Shown piece by piece: positions 17,626 to 26,864 of a stretch of 64,000 bases of DNA. The notes beneath the pieces are model-generated. The model was not told the DNA's origin, did not search any database, and saw only the letters and a program-made list of their open reading frames with translations. The stretch comes from Methylotenera_A sp044228245. GTDB taxonomy: Bacteria > Pseudomonadota > Gammaproteobacteria > Burkholderiales > Methylophilaceae. The stretch is from assembly GCA_044228245.1 (NCBI GenBank), contig JBGAVG010000003.1, forward strand, positions 124,001 through 188,000, written 5' to 3'. A program made the position numbers and the translations under genes. Within the stretch, counting starts at the first letter, position 1, and the number at the start of each line of letters is the position of its first letter.

Positions 17626-18428
17626 TGCGTTCCGGCCTGTTAGTCAGCCTGGTGCGCACTTTGCGTAACATTGGTCATCGCTTTACCGGGCAAATTTGGC
17701 AGCTGGGAGCAGGCGCACGCTTATTCTGGTTAACGCTGATTTCGTCTGGCGAAAGCTTCCGCAGGTTTCATTTAACCATTCGCGAGGTGTATTTCACGGG
17801 GGTGATGTCACTCATCATTATTGTGGTTTCGGCTTTATTTGTCGGCATGGTGCTGGCCTTGCAGGGTTACAACACACTGCAGAAATACGGTTCATCTGAG
17901 GCTATTGGCGTGCTGGTTGCCTTGTCTTTGGTACGTGAGCTGGGGCCTGTGGTTACTGCATTATTATTTGCTGGCCGCGCTGGCACCGCGATTACTGCAG
18001 AAATTGGTTTAATGAAAGCAACCGAGCAACTTTCTGCCATGGAGATGATGGCGGTGAACCCGATCGCTCGCGTGATTGCGCCGCGCTTTTGGGCGGGCGT
18101 GATTGCTATGCCAATTTTAGCAGTGCTATTTTCAATGGTGGGTATTCTGGGCGGCTATTTAGTCGCGGTGCCATTAATTGGCGTGGATGCGGGTGCATTC
18201 TGGTCACAGATGCAGGCCAATGTAGATTGGCGCGATGACATTGTGAACGGCGTGATTAAAAGCGCGGTATTTGGTGTTGCCTGTACCATGATTGCGCTAT
18301 TTGAAGGCTATGATGCACCACCCACGGCTGAGGGCGTAAGCCGCGCCACGACAAGAACAGTGGTCATTTCATCGTTGGCAGTATTAGGGCTGGATTTCGT
18401 ATTAACCTCATTTATGATTACTTTGTAA
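17622..18428 (+). CDS. mlaE: MlaE, phospholipid transport permease
   Basis: Inner-membrane permease of the Mla complex. The 268-residue protein shows the MlaE-family features: an amphipathic N-terminus, several hydrophobic helices and the conserved RELGPVVTALLFAGRAG segment between them. ATG17622 overlaps the mlaF stop (ATGA); ATG17625 is also possible. The C-terminus ends in a final membrane helix. Confidence 0.95.
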   Translation: MMRSGLLVSLVRTLRNIGHRFTGQIWQLGAGARLFWLTLISSGESFRRFHLTIREVYFTGVMSLIIIVVSALFVGMVLALQGYNTLQKYGSSEAIGVLVALSLVRELGPVVTALLFAGRAGTAITAEIGLMKATEQLSAMEMMAVNPIARVIAPRFWAGVIAMPILAVLFSMVGILGGYLVAVPLIGVDAGAFWSQMQANVDWRDDIVNGVIKSAVFGVACTMIALFEGYDAPPTAEGVSRATTRTVVISSLAVLGLDFVLTSFMITL

Positions 18429-18446
18429 AGCGTGCAGGAGTAGGCA

Positions 18447-19016
18447 ATGGAAAGAACAACGATAGATTTATGGGTGGGCATTTTTGTCGCACTGGGTGTG
18501 GCAGCGCTGCTTGGGCTTGCCATGAAAGTGGGCAACTTAACCACCAGCAATATTGGCATCACTTATACGGTGACCGCTAATTTTGAAAATATCGGTGGCT
18601 TAAAACCGCGTGCACCGGTAAAGAGTGCGGGCGTAGTGGTTGGCCGCGTGGGCGATATTAAATTTGATCCTGCAACTTTTGAGGCAGTGGTGAGTCTGAA
18701 TGTCGATAAACGTTATAATTTTCCTAAAGATACTTTTGCAAATATCTATACCGCAGGTCTGCTGGGTGAGCAATACATCGGCTTAGAGGCGGGTGGCGAT
18801 GAGGCAATGCTGAAAAACGGAGACAAAATCACGCAAACGCAAGACGCTGTGGTATTGGAAAAAATGATCAGCCAATTTTTATACAACAAGGCATCGGAAA
18901 GTACCAATGATGCGCCTGCTGCAACCAAATCAGACTCTCCGACATCAACCAAAGCGGCTGATGACGCGTTAACTGCAAGCCCGCTGGATGCGATTAGCAA
19001 ACCTGTGGCGCCGTAA
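18447..19016 (+). CDS. mlaD: MlaD, MCE-domain lipid-binding subunit
   Basis: One N-terminal membrane helix (about residues 8-27) anchors a periplasmic MCE domain, seen as FENIGGLKPRAPVKSAGVVVG; MlaD forms a hexameric ring that passes lipid to MlaE. At 189 residues the length is normal. The C-terminal tail is Ala/Ser/Thr/Asp-rich low complexity. Confidence 0.94.
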   Translation: MERTTIDLWVGIFVALGVAALLGLAMKVGNLTTSNIGITYTVTANFENIGGLKPRAPVKSAGVVVGRVGDIKFDPATFEAVVSLNVDKRYNFPKDTFANIYTAGLLGEQYIGLEAGGDEAMLKNGDKITQTQDAVVLEKMISQFLYNKASESTNDAPAATKSDSPTSTKAADDALTASPLDAISKPVAP

Positions 19017-19074
19017 TTAAACAATCAGAATTAAAAAAACCAAAATTAATATCTGGACTGAAAATAAGGATTAA

Positions 19075-19719
19075 ATGATGAAACAACTTTCAATTGTATT
19101 TCGATTTTTTATTGCATTGAGTTTGCTATGCTTCAGTGCGGCGGGCTTTGCTGCTGAAGGCCCGGATGAATTGGTAAAAAGGACTGCCGAAGATGTATTG
19201 GCCACTGTCAAAAGTGACAAAGATATCCAGGCAGGTGATCAGGAAAAAATATTTGCCCTGGCCGAAGAAAAAATTGTACCGAACTTTAATTTTGATAAAG
19301 TTTCACGCATGGTGCTAGGAAAAAACTGGACGAGAGCCACGCCGGATCAGAAAGCTGCCTTTCAAACAGAATTTCGAACCTTGCTGATTCGCACTTACGC
19401 TTCTGCACTTTCTAAATACAGAGACCAAACCATCGAATATAAGCCGCTTCGCATGGTCAATGGCTCGAATGTGGCATCGGTAAAAACACAAATCCTGCAG
19501 CCGGGCGGCCAGCCAATCGCGGTGGATTACACGCTTGAAAAGCAGGCGGACACATGGAAAGTGTACGACATCGTGATAGAAGGCGTCAGCCTGGTGACCA
19601 ATTATCGTGGTCAATTTGCACAGGAAATTCGCCAGAATGGCCTGGATAGCTTGATTAAAAAGCTGGCGGATAAAAACAAAGCCGCGCAGCCTGTCACTGC
19701 TGCGGCCGGAACTAACTAA
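19075..19719 (+). CDS. mlaC: MlaC, periplasmic phospholipid shuttle
   Basis: Soluble periplasmic carrier between the outer-membrane MlaA complex and MlaFEDB. A signal peptide (cleavage near GFAA) precedes the Ttg2D/MlaC domain with RMVLGKNWTRATPDQK and NYRGQF. The 214-residue length is normal. Start ATG19075 is followed by a second ATG at 19078. Confidence 0.94.
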   Translation: MMKQLSIVFRFFIALSLLCFSAAGFAAEGPDELVKRTAEDVLATVKSDKDIQAGDQEKIFALAEEKIVPNFNFDKVSRMVLGKNWTRATPDQKAAFQTEFRTLLIRTYASALSKYRDQTIEYKPLRMVNGSNVASVKTQILQPGGQPIAVDYTLEKQADTWKVYDIVIEGVSLVTNYRGQFAQEIRQNGLDSLIKKLADKNKAAQPVTAAAGTN

Positions 19720-20000
19720 TGGCACAGTTGACGCAAATTGATCATCGCTGGAGCCTGAGCGGCGATGTGGTTATCGACACCGTGCAACCGCTTTTAACGG
19801 CAAGTAAGGCGCTGCCTATTGCGGCGGACACGATGGTAGATTTTGCGAAAGTGAATAATATCGACACATCGACCATTAGCCTGATTTTGGAGTGGAAGCG
19901 CCGTGCGCAGCTAGAAAATAAGGCGTTGACGTTTGTGAATCTGCCTGCCAATTTAATCAGCTTGACGCAATTATACGGCGTGGCAGAGTTAATCAATTAG
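19719..20000 (+). CDS. mlaB: MlaB, STAS-domain regulatory subunit
   Basis: A 93-residue cytosolic STAS protein that binds MlaF and is needed for assembly and activity of the complex. Position is diagnostic: the start overlaps the mlaC stop (TAATG) as last gene of mlaFEDCB. Sequence is short and weakly conserved, but the DTSTISLILEWKRRA segment fits the STAS helix. Confidence 0.88.
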   Translation: MAQLTQIDHRWSLSGDVVIDTVQPLLTASKALPIAADTMVDFAKVNNIDTSTISLILEWKRRAQLENKALTFVNLPANLISLTQLYGVAELIN

Positions 20001-20032
20001 TTCCAGTTTAAGCGCTTTTAGAATATGTTAAT

Positions 20033-20066
20033 AACCCCATCTTGCAAGATGGGGTTTAGTTTTTGT
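20033..20066 (+). terminator. Terminator of the mla operon
   Basis: A perfect 24-base inverted repeat (AACCCCATCTTG/CAAGATGGGGTT) is followed by TAGTTTTTG. It ends the mla transcript and implies that the next gene starts downstream of it. Confidence 0.88.
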
Positions 20067-20096
20067 GATCAACCAATAAAAGTTTCAGGATTTTTC

Positions 20097-21014
20097 TTGC
20101 TAGAAAATAATACGGCGCCAGCCATTACAATCGAACAAGTCCATAAGCGGTTTGGCAGCTTGCATGCGCTCAATGGCATCGATTTAACCATCAACCAGGG
20201 TGAGTTTTTTGCCTTGTTAGGCCCGAATGGGGCGGGCAAATCCACGCTCATCAATATTCTGGCAGGGTTGCTGAAGCCGTCGCAGGGCAAGGCTTCTATC
20301 ATGGGGCATGATGTGGTGGATGATTATCAGGCCGCGCGCATGGCACTGGGCGTGGTGCCGCAGGAGTTGGTGTTTGACCCGTTTTTTAACGTACGCGAAA
20401 TGCTACGCTTTCAGGCCGGCTATTTCGGCCGTGGCCGCGAGAACGATGCCTGGGTAGATGAAGTGATTGAAAGCCTGGGCTTGACCGATAAAGCATACAC
20501 CAACATGCGCAAGCTTTCGGGTGGCATGAAACGCCGCGCCCTGATCGCGCAAGCCCTGGCACACAAGCCGCCTGTGATTGTACTGGATGAGCCTACCGCG
20601 GGCGTGGATGTTGAACTGCGGCAAATGTTATGGGGCTTTATTAAACGGCTTAATCGGGATGGGCATACTATTATCCTTACTACGCATTATCTCGAAGAAG
20701 CGGAAACGCTGTGTGAACGCGTGGCGATGATGAAGCAGGGCGAAATTGTGGCCTTGGATACAACCGCAAACTTGCTCAATAAACTTGCCGGTAAAAACTT
20801 GCGGCTTAAGTTGGGTAACGCGATGCTGCCGACCACATTGCTGCCTTTGTTAAAAAGCGGTGAAAATGGCGTTTTTACGCTCGCGCTTACAGAACTTAAT
20901 CAAGTGGAATTTGTGCTGGGTGAATTGCGCAAAGCCAAAGCACATATAGAAGATATGCAATTATTTGAAGCTGATCTGGAAGATGTTTTCATGTCCTTGG
21001 TGGGTAGCAAATGA
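20097..21014 (+). CDS. ABC-2 type transporter ATP-binding protein (YadG-like)
   Basis: ATPase of an export-type ABC transporter; substrate unknown. Walker A GPNGAGKST, signature LSGGMKRR and Walker B VIVLDEPTAGVD are present. The open frame extends upstream through the mla terminator, so the start is set at TTG20097, preceded by AGGA six bases before; this gives 305 residues, the normal YadG length. It overlaps the permease gene by 4 bp. Confidence 0.85.
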   Translation: MLENNTAPAITIEQVHKRFGSLHALNGIDLTINQGEFFALLGPNGAGKSTLINILAGLLKPSQGKASIMGHDVVDDYQAARMALGVVPQELVFDPFFNVREMLRFQAGYFGRGRENDAWVDEVIESLGLTDKAYTNMRKLSGGMKRRALIAQALAHKPPVIVLDEPTAGVDVELRQMLWGFIKRLNRDGHTIILTTHYLEEAETLCERVAMMKQGEIVALDTTANLLNKLAGKNLRLKLGNAMLPTTLLPLLKSGENGVFTLALTELNQVEFVLGELRKAKAHIEDMQLFEADLEDVFMSLVGSK

Positions 21015-21799
21015 CCTCAATTGACAACCTTGTATCCCAGCAATGGCGCGGTACTTACACGCTTTTTAAAAAAGAGATTTTACGTTTCTGGCGTGTGGCT
21101 TTTCAGACTGTGGCCTCACCCGTGCTTACGGCCTTGTTGTATTTGCTGATATTTTCACATGTGCTCGCAGGCCATGTGCAGGTGTACAAAAATGTGCCTT
21201 ATACCGCGTTTTTGATTCCCGGTCTGATGATGATGTCCCTGCTGCAGAATGCTTTTGCGAACAGTTCTTCCAGCCTCATTCAGTCAAAAGTGATGGGCAA
21301 TATTATTTTTATCTTGCTCACGCCGCTGACCTATTTGCAGTTTTACATTGCGTTTTTAGCCGCCTCGATTGTGCGCGGCTTGCTGGTTGGCTTGGCTATT
21401 TATCTGGTGGCGATTTGGTTCGTCGATTTGCCGATTGCGCACCCATTATGGATTTTTGCGTTCGCGCTTTTGGGTAGTGCGTTATTGGGCACTTTCGGCA
21501 TTATTGCGGGCATTTGGGCAGATAAATTCGACCAGATGGCCGCGTTTCAAAATTTTGTGATCATGCCGCTCACATTTCTATCGGGCGTGTTTTATTCCAT
21601 TCATTCCTTACCGCCATTCTGGCAAACCGTATCCAAGTTCAACCCGTTCTTTTACATGATTGATGGATTCAGGTACGGTTTTTTTGGCAAGGGAGATATT
21701 TCGCCGTGGATCAGCATCAGCGTAGTTGCCGCATTTTTATTCGGGTTAGCATGGCTAGCCCTAAAAATGTTAAAATCCGGCTATAAATTAAGAGGCTAA
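21011..21799 (+). CDS. ABC-2 type transporter permease (YadH-like)
   Basis: Six-helix membrane permease of 262 residues, partner of the preceding ATPase (ATGA overlap). The segments FLIPGLMMMSLLQNAF and PLTFLSGVFYSIHSLPP are typical of YadH/NodJ-type exporters. The transported substrate cannot be told from sequence. Confidence 0.86.
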   Translation: MTSIDNLVSQQWRGTYTLFKKEILRFWRVAFQTVASPVLTALLYLLIFSHVLAGHVQVYKNVPYTAFLIPGLMMMSLLQNAFANSSSSLIQSKVMGNIIFILLTPLTYLQFYIAFLAASIVRGLLVGLAIYLVAIWFVDLPIAHPLWIFAFALLGSALLGTFGIIAGIWADKFDQMAAFQNFVIMPLTFLSGVFYSIHSLPPFWQTVSKFNPFFYMIDGFRYGFFGKGDISPWISISVVAAFLFGLAWLALKMLKSGYKLRG

Positions 21800-21818
21800 A
21801 CCAAAAGGCGGGCTCAGG

Positions 21819-22073
21819 TTGTTAAGTGCATCACAGTTGGAAGGTTATATCAGGCAAGGTTTGGCATGCGATTACATTCAAGTATCGGGCGATGACGGCA
21901 CGCATTTTGAGGCTGTGATTGTGAGTCCGGCCTTCGCGGGTAAATCCATGGTACAGCAGCATCAGCTCGTTTATGGCGCGTTGGGCGACCGTATGCGTGC
22001 TGAGATACACGCGTTATCGATGAAAACCTACAGCCCGCAAAAATGGCAGGATTTGAAAGAAATGGAGAAGTAA
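21819..22073 (+). CDS. ibaG: IbaG/BolA-family protein
   Basis: Small BolA-fold protein (84 residues) of the IbaG subgroup, which pairs with monothiol glutaredoxins to carry iron-sulfur clusters. Conserved parts are the DGTHFEAVIVSPAF segment and the C-terminal IHALSMKTYSP with the invariant His. It starts with TTG; AAGGCGGG lies upstream. The next gene encodes such a glutaredoxin and murA follows, matching the conserved mla-ibaG-murA order. Confidence 0.92.
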   Translation: MLSASQLEGYIRQGLACDYIQVSGDDGTHFEAVIVSPAFAGKSMVQQHQLVYGALGDRMRAEIHALSMKTYSPQKWQDLKEMEK

Positions 22074-22385
22074 ATGGATGCACAGGCAGTAATTAAAGAA
22101 ACAGTGACTAGCAACCCGGTGGTGCTCTATATGAAGGGCAGCCCCAAGTTTCCGCAATGCGGGTTTTCAAATTTGGCCACACAGATCCTGGATGCCTGCG
22201 ATGCTAAATACCTTGCAGTGGATGTGCTGCAGGATCAGGCGATTCGCGAAGGTATTAAAGAATACGCCAATTGGCCGACCATTCCGCAGCTGTATGTGAA
22301 GGGCGAGTTTATCGGCGGTGCAGATATTATGCGCGCCATGTACGAAAGCGGCGAGCTGCAAACGCTGTTAGAAAGCGCTAAATAA
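22074..22385 (+). CDS. grxD: GrxD, monothiol glutaredoxin
   Basis: A 103-residue CGFS-type glutaredoxin that binds and transfers [2Fe-2S] clusters. The motif FPQCGFS (active Cys about 29), WPTIPQLYV with the cis-Pro and GGADI glutathione-binding loop are all present. It starts immediately after the ibaG stop codon with no gap, consistent with a BolA-glutaredoxin pair working together. Confidence 0.96.
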   Translation: MDAQAVIKETVTSNPVVLYMKGSPKFPQCGFSNLATQILDACDAKYLAVDVLQDQAIREGIKEYANWPTIPQLYVKGEFIGGADIMRAMYESGELQTLLESAK

Positions 22386-22386
22386 C

Positions 22387-23652
22387 TTGGATAAGCTGAT
22401 TATAGAAGGCGGCAGGCCGCTACATGGCGAAATCACGATTTCCGGGGCTAAAAATGCAGCCTTGCCCATTTTGTGCGCGGGTTTGTTGGCCGAAACGCCG
22501 CTGACTCTAACCGGCGTGCCTGCGCTGCGCGATGTGAGTTCCACACTCAAGCTGCTGGACACCATGGGTGTGAAAGTCACGCGTGATAGTGATGCCGTGA
22601 CACTGGATGCAAGTGATGTTGCTTCGTTTGAGGCGACTTACGAGATGGTGAAAACCATGCGCGCGTCTATTCTGGTGCTGGGGCCATTGCTGGCGCGCTT
22701 TGGCACGGCGCGGGTGTCCTTGCCGGGTGGCTGCGCGATCGGCTCACGCCCGGTGGATCTGCATATCAAGGGCTTGCAGGCCATGGGTGCGGCGATTCAT
22801 ATTACGCATGGCTACATTCAGGCCAGCACCCTGCATTTGCCCAATCGCCGTCTGCAAGGCGCAAAGTATTATATGGATTTGGTGACCGTGACCGGCACTG
22901 AAAATCTGATGATGGCAGCGGCATTGGCGCAAGGCACTACTGTGCTGGAAAACGCCGCGAAAGAGCCGGAGGTGGTCGATTTGGCAGAGTGTCTCAATAA
23001 AATGGGTGCCAGGATTACCGGTGCCGGTACGGATACCATTACCATTCACGGCGTCGAGCGCCTGAGCGGCGCGAGTCACCATATCGTATGTGACCGCATT
23101 GAAGCGGGTACCTATATGGTGGCGGCTGCCATGACCGGGGGTAATGTCACCTTAAACAATGCCCGCCCCGATTTGCTGGAAGCGGTGATTGAGAAGTTGC
23201 GCGAAGCAGGCGCAGAGGTAGCGCACACGGCGAACACGATTACAGTGAAAAGCAACGGCAAGCTGAAAGCGGTCAATATCCGTACTGCGCCACACCCGGC
23301 TTTCCCCACCGATATGCAGGCGCAGTTTATGGCCATGAATACTGTGGCAGAGGGCGTTTCGACAGTACATGAAACGATTTTTGAAAACCGCTTCATGCAC
23401 GTGCAGGAACTGCAGCGCATGGGGGCCAATATCGAAGTGCAGGGCAATACAGCACTGGTCAAGGGCATTAATAGACTGGATGGCGCCAATGTGATGGCTA
23501 CCGATTTGCGTGCTTCGGCAGGCTTGGTGCTGGCCGGCTTGGTTGCCAGCGATGAAACGGTGATCGACCGTATTTATCATCTTGACCGTGGTTATGAACA
23601 GTTGGAAGAGAAATTGACAGCTTTAGGTGCAAAAGTGCGCCGTAGCCACTAG
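22387..23652 (+). CDS. murA: MurA, UDP-N-acetylglucosamine 1-carboxyvinyltransferase
   Basis: First committed step of peptidoglycan synthesis, transferring enolpyruvate from PEP to UDP-GlcNAc in the cytosol. The 421-residue protein has the catalytic Cys116 in PGGCAIGSRPVDLH (the residue alkylated by fosfomycin) and repeated EPSP-synthase-like folds. The start is TTG22387, one base after the grxD stop. It continues into hisG with a 29-bp gap. Confidence 0.97.
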   Translation: MDKLIIEGGRPLHGEITISGAKNAALPILCAGLLAETPLTLTGVPALRDVSSTLKLLDTMGVKVTRDSDAVTLDASDVASFEATYEMVKTMRASILVLGPLLARFGTARVSLPGGCAIGSRPVDLHIKGLQAMGAAIHITHGYIQASTLHLPNRRLQGAKYYMDLVTVTGTENLMMAAALAQGTTVLENAAKEPEVVDLAECLNKMGARITGAGTDTITIHGVERLSGASHHIVCDRIEAGTYMVAAAMTGGNVTLNNARPDLLEAVIEKLREAGAEVAHTANTITVKSNGKLKAVNIRTAPHPAFPTDMQAQFMAMNTVAEGVSTVHETIFENRFMHVQELQRMGANIEVQGNTALVKGINRLDGANVMATDLRASAGLVLAGLVASDETVIDRIYHLDRGYEQLEEKLTALGAKVRRSH

Positions 23653-23681
23653 GCTATATTAAGCATTTAACCAAGAAACCT

Positions 23682-24320
23682 ATGATTACGATTGCACTCT
23701 CAAAAGGCAGGATTTTTGAAGAAACCACGCCACTGCTGGCGGCGGCGGGTATTCGAGCACTCGAAGACCCTGAATCTTCGCGTAAGCTAATTCTGCCGAC
23801 CAATCGCGAAGACGTGCGCCTGATTATCGTGCGTGCGACGGATGTGCCGACCTATGTGCAGTATGGCGCGGCAGATATGGGCATTGCGGGTAAAGACGTG
23901 CTGGACGAGCACGGTGGCGAAGGACTGTATCAGCCGCTGGATTTGCAAATCGCCAAGTGCAAAATGATGGTGGCTGTACGCAACGATTTTGATTACGAGG
24001 CCAGTATCCGTCAGGGTGCGCGGCTTAAGGTGGTGACCAAATACGTGAAAACCGCGCGCGAGCACTTCGCCGCTAAAGGCATGCATGTGGATCTGATCAA
24101 GCTGTATGGCTCAATGGAATTGGGGCCATTGGTTGGTCTGGCAGATGCGATCGTGGATCTGGTGAGCACAGGCAACACCTTGCGTGCCAACAACCTGAAA
24201 GCGGTTGAAGAGGTGGGCGATATCAGCTCGCGCCTGGTAGTGAATCAAGCTTCATTGAAACTCAATAGAACACAATTACAGCCAATTCTGGATGCATTTG
24301 CTTCCGCAATAAAAAAATGA
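23682..24320 (+). CDS. hisG: HisG, ATP phosphoribosyltransferase, short form
   Basis: First step of histidine synthesis, joining ATP and PRPP. The 212-residue length marks the short HisG type, which lacks the C-terminal regulatory domain and needs HisZ; no hisZ is in this window. The PRPP-binding loop DLVSTGNTLRANNL is clear. It overlaps hisD by 4 bp. Confidence 0.97.
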   Translation: MITIALSKGRIFEETTPLLAAAGIRALEDPESSRKLILPTNREDVRLIIVRATDVPTYVQYGAADMGIAGKDVLDEHGGEGLYQPLDLQIAKCKMMVAVRNDFDYEASIRQGARLKVVTKYVKTAREHFAAKGMHVDLIKLYGSMELGPLVGLADAIVDLVSTGNTLRANNLKAVEEVGDISSRLVVNQASLKLNRTQLQPILDAFASAIKK

Positions 24321-25618
24321 ACATTCGACGTCTATTTACCCAAGACAAGCAATTTGATGCCGATTTAAAAGCGTTGCTGGCTTTTGAAACCGCACAGGAC
24401 GACAGTGTTGATGCGGTTGTCGCCAATATCTTAAAAGACGTGAAGGCGCGCGGTGATGCAGCGGTGCTGGAATACACCAACCGTTTTGACAAGACCAACG
24501 CAAGTAATCTGGCAGAACTGGAAATTGGCAAAGCCGAATTAACTGCTGCATTAAATGGCCTACCAGCCAATCAACGCGAGGCTTTGCAGGCCGCCGCGGA
24601 TCGCGTAAAAAGCTATCATGAGAAACAGCTGATGCAGTCATGGAGTTACACTGAAGCAGATGGTACGCTACTTGGTCAGCAGGTAACTTCACTCGACCGC
24701 GTGGGTTTATACGTCCCTGGCGGCAAAGCAGCCTATCCTTCGAGCGTGTTGATGAATGCAATCCCAGCAAAGGTGGCGGGCGTAGCTGAACTCATCATGG
24801 TCGTGCCGACACCGAATGGCGAGAAAAATGCGTTGGTGTTGGCGGCTGCAGCGATTGCGGGCGTTGACCGAGTATTCTGCATCGGCGGCGCGCAGGCGGT
24901 GGGGGCATTGGCTTATGGCACAGAAACCGTGCCGCAAGTGGATAAGATCGTCGGGCCTGGCAACGCCTATGTAGCCGCCGCCAAGCGCCGTGTGTTCGGC
25001 GTGGTAGGCATTGATATGGTGGCTGGGCCTTCCGAGATTTTAGTGATTTGCGATGGCAAGACCAATCCGGATTGGATTGCCATGGATTTGTTCAGTCAAG
25101 CCGAGCACGACGAGCTTGCGCAGGCGATTCTGCTTTCACCGGATGCCGCATTCTTAGATGCGGTTTCAGCGAGCATGCAAAAACTGGTGCAGGAAATGCC
25201 GCGTAAAGATATTATTGACACCTCCGTTACCAGGCGCGGCGCGCTTATCTTGGTAAAAGACTTGGACGAGGCAATCGAAATAAGCAATTACATTGCGCCA
25301 GAGCATTTGGAGTTATCAGTCGAAAATCCGCTGGAAATGAGCAAGAAGATCAAACACGCCGGTGCTATTTTTATGGGCCGCGATACCTGTGAGGCGCTGG
25401 GGGATTATTGCGCAGGTCCGAACCACGTGTTGCCGACCTCGCGCACGGCGCGCTTTAGCTCACCTTTGGGCGTGTACGATTTCCAGAAACGCTCCAGTCT
25501 CATTATGGTGTCATCCGATGGTGCGCAAAAGTTAGGCAAAATCGCTTCAATTTTAGCGCATGGCGAAGGCTTGCAGGCGCACGCGAGATCAGCTGAGTAT
25601 CGGCTAAAAAATGAGTAA
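24317..25618 (+). CDS. hisD: HisD, histidinol dehydrogenase
   Basis: Catalyses the last two oxidations to histidine with NAD and a bound zinc. The 433-residue protein has the signature GPGNAYVAAAKR, DMVAGPSEILV, QAEHDELAQ (zinc/catalytic region) and the C-terminal HAGAIF ... GPNHVLPT. It overlaps hisG by 4 bp and hisC by 8 bp, so the three are translationally coupled. Confidence 0.98.
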   Translation: MNIRRLFTQDKQFDADLKALLAFETAQDDSVDAVVANILKDVKARGDAAVLEYTNRFDKTNASNLAELEIGKAELTAALNGLPANQREALQAAADRVKSYHEKQLMQSWSYTEADGTLLGQQVTSLDRVGLYVPGGKAAYPSSVLMNAIPAKVAGVAELIMVVPTPNGEKNALVLAAAAIAGVDRVFCIGGAQAVGALAYGTETVPQVDKIVGPGNAYVAAAKRRVFGVVGIDMVAGPSEILVICDGKTNPDWIAMDLFSQAEHDELAQAILLSPDAAFLDAVSASMQKLVQEMPRKDIIDTSVTRRGALILVKDLDEAIEISNYIAPEHLELSVENPLEMSKKIKHAGAIFMGRDTCEALGDYCAGPNHVLPTSRTARFSSPLGVYDFQKRSSLIMVSSDGAQKLGKIASILAHGEGLQAHARSAEYRLKNE

Positions 25619-26681
25619 ATTCTGGAGCGATGTTGTATATAGATTAACGCCCTATGTACCAGGCGAGCAGCCCAAGTTAAATAATCTGGTTAAACTCAAC
25701 ACCAACGAAAATCCCTATGGGCCAAGCCCCAAGGTAATCGCTGCTTTGCAGGCAGAGGCCGCAGATACCTTGCGCCTTTACCCGGATCCGAATTCTGATA
25801 AGCTCAAAGCTGCAATCGCAGAATATCAAGGCTTGCAGGCCAATCAGGTGTTTGTCGGCAATGGCTCAGACGAAGTATTGGCGCATGCGTTTCAAGCACT
25901 GCTTAAACATGACAGGCCGCTTCTGTTTCCTGATATTACCTACAGTTTTTATCCTGTGTATTGCGGACTGTACGACATTGAATTTGAGGCGGTTCCGCTC
26001 AATGCCAGTTTTGAAATCGAGCTGAAGGAATATGACAGGCCCAATGGCGGCATTATTTTTCCGAATCCCAATGCGCCGACTGGCGTTCCACTGGCGCTGG
26101 CAGAAATTGAGAAATTGCTGAAAGTGAATACCGAGTCGGTAGTGGTGATTGATGAGGCGTATGTGGATTTCGGTACGGAATCCGCTGTTAGGCTCATCAA
26201 TGCTTACCCTAATTTACTGGTGGTACAAACGCTGTCGAAGGCGCGCTCACTCGCAGGCTTGCGCGTAGGCTATGCGCTCGGCCATCAGGATTTGATCGAA
26301 GCGCTGATTCGCGTGAAAGACAGTTTCAATTCTTACCCGATCGACCGGTTTGCCGAGGCTGGTGCCGTTGCCGCCATGCAAGACAAAGCTTATTTTGAGG
26401 AGACCTGCACAAAAGTCATGGCCACGCGCGATGCCTTGGTGCGAGACTTGCAGACATTAGATTTTGAGGTATTGCCTTCAGGGGCTAATTTTATTTTTGC
26501 GAAACATAAAACGAGAGAAGGCGTTAACTTGGCCGCAAAATTACGAGAGCAAAGCATCGTGGTGCGGCACTTTAAGAATCCCGCGCGTATTGCAAATTAT
26601 TTGCGCATCACCATTGGTACCGATACACAATCTAAACAGCTTGTTGCAGCGCTAAATGTAATATTAAAACGCCAAGCGTAA
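25611..26681 (+). CDS. hisC: HisC, histidinol-phosphate aminotransferase
   Basis: PLP enzyme converting imidazole acetol phosphate to histidinol phosphate. In 356 residues it shows LNTNENPYGPSP, the PNPNAPTG turn, VVIDEAYVDFG and the PLP-lysine segment TLSKARSLAGLRVGYALG. It overlaps hisD by 8 bp. A promoter for the next gene follows, with no clear terminator. Confidence 0.97.
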   Translation: MSKFWSDVVYRLTPYVPGEQPKLNNLVKLNTNENPYGPSPKVIAALQAEAADTLRLYPDPNSDKLKAAIAEYQGLQANQVFVGNGSDEVLAHAFQALLKHDRPLLFPDITYSFYPVYCGLYDIEFEAVPLNASFEIELKEYDRPNGGIIFPNPNAPTGVPLALAEIEKLLKVNTESVVVIDEAYVDFGTESAVRLINAYPNLLVVQTLSKARSLAGLRVGYALGHQDLIEALIRVKDSFNSYPIDRFAEAGAVAAMQDKAYFEETCTKVMATRDALVRDLQTLDFEVLPSGANFIFAKHKTREGVNLAAKLREQSIVVRHFKNPARIANYLRITIGTDTQSKQLVAALNVILKRQA

Positions 26682-26713
26682 TTCCAAAATAATCATTAAA
26701 AACAACTAAATTG

Positions 26714-26743
26714 TTGAAAAAAATAATGAATTGCGGTTATGAT
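26714..26743 (+). promoter_or_regulatory. Sigma-70 promoter of hps
   Basis: TTGAAA, an 18-bp spacer and TATGAT lie in the 183-bp gap after hisC. Predicted transcription starts near 26750, leaving an AT-rich leader of about 115 bases before a strong GGAGGA ribosome site (26850-26855). Confidence 0.65.
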
Positions 26744-26864
26744 GTGCGAATGTACAAAATGTGCAGTGATATTTTGTAAAATTAGTTTGAATTAAAAGTT
26801 AAATCAACTACAAAATATTAAATTTTTAATCGAATATTACATCGAGTTCGGAGGAAGAAGCATC

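Noticed and set aside
20025..20096. Earlier start for the YadG-like ATPase
   Set aside because: It would include the mla terminator hairpin; TTG20097 with AGGA fits the family length.
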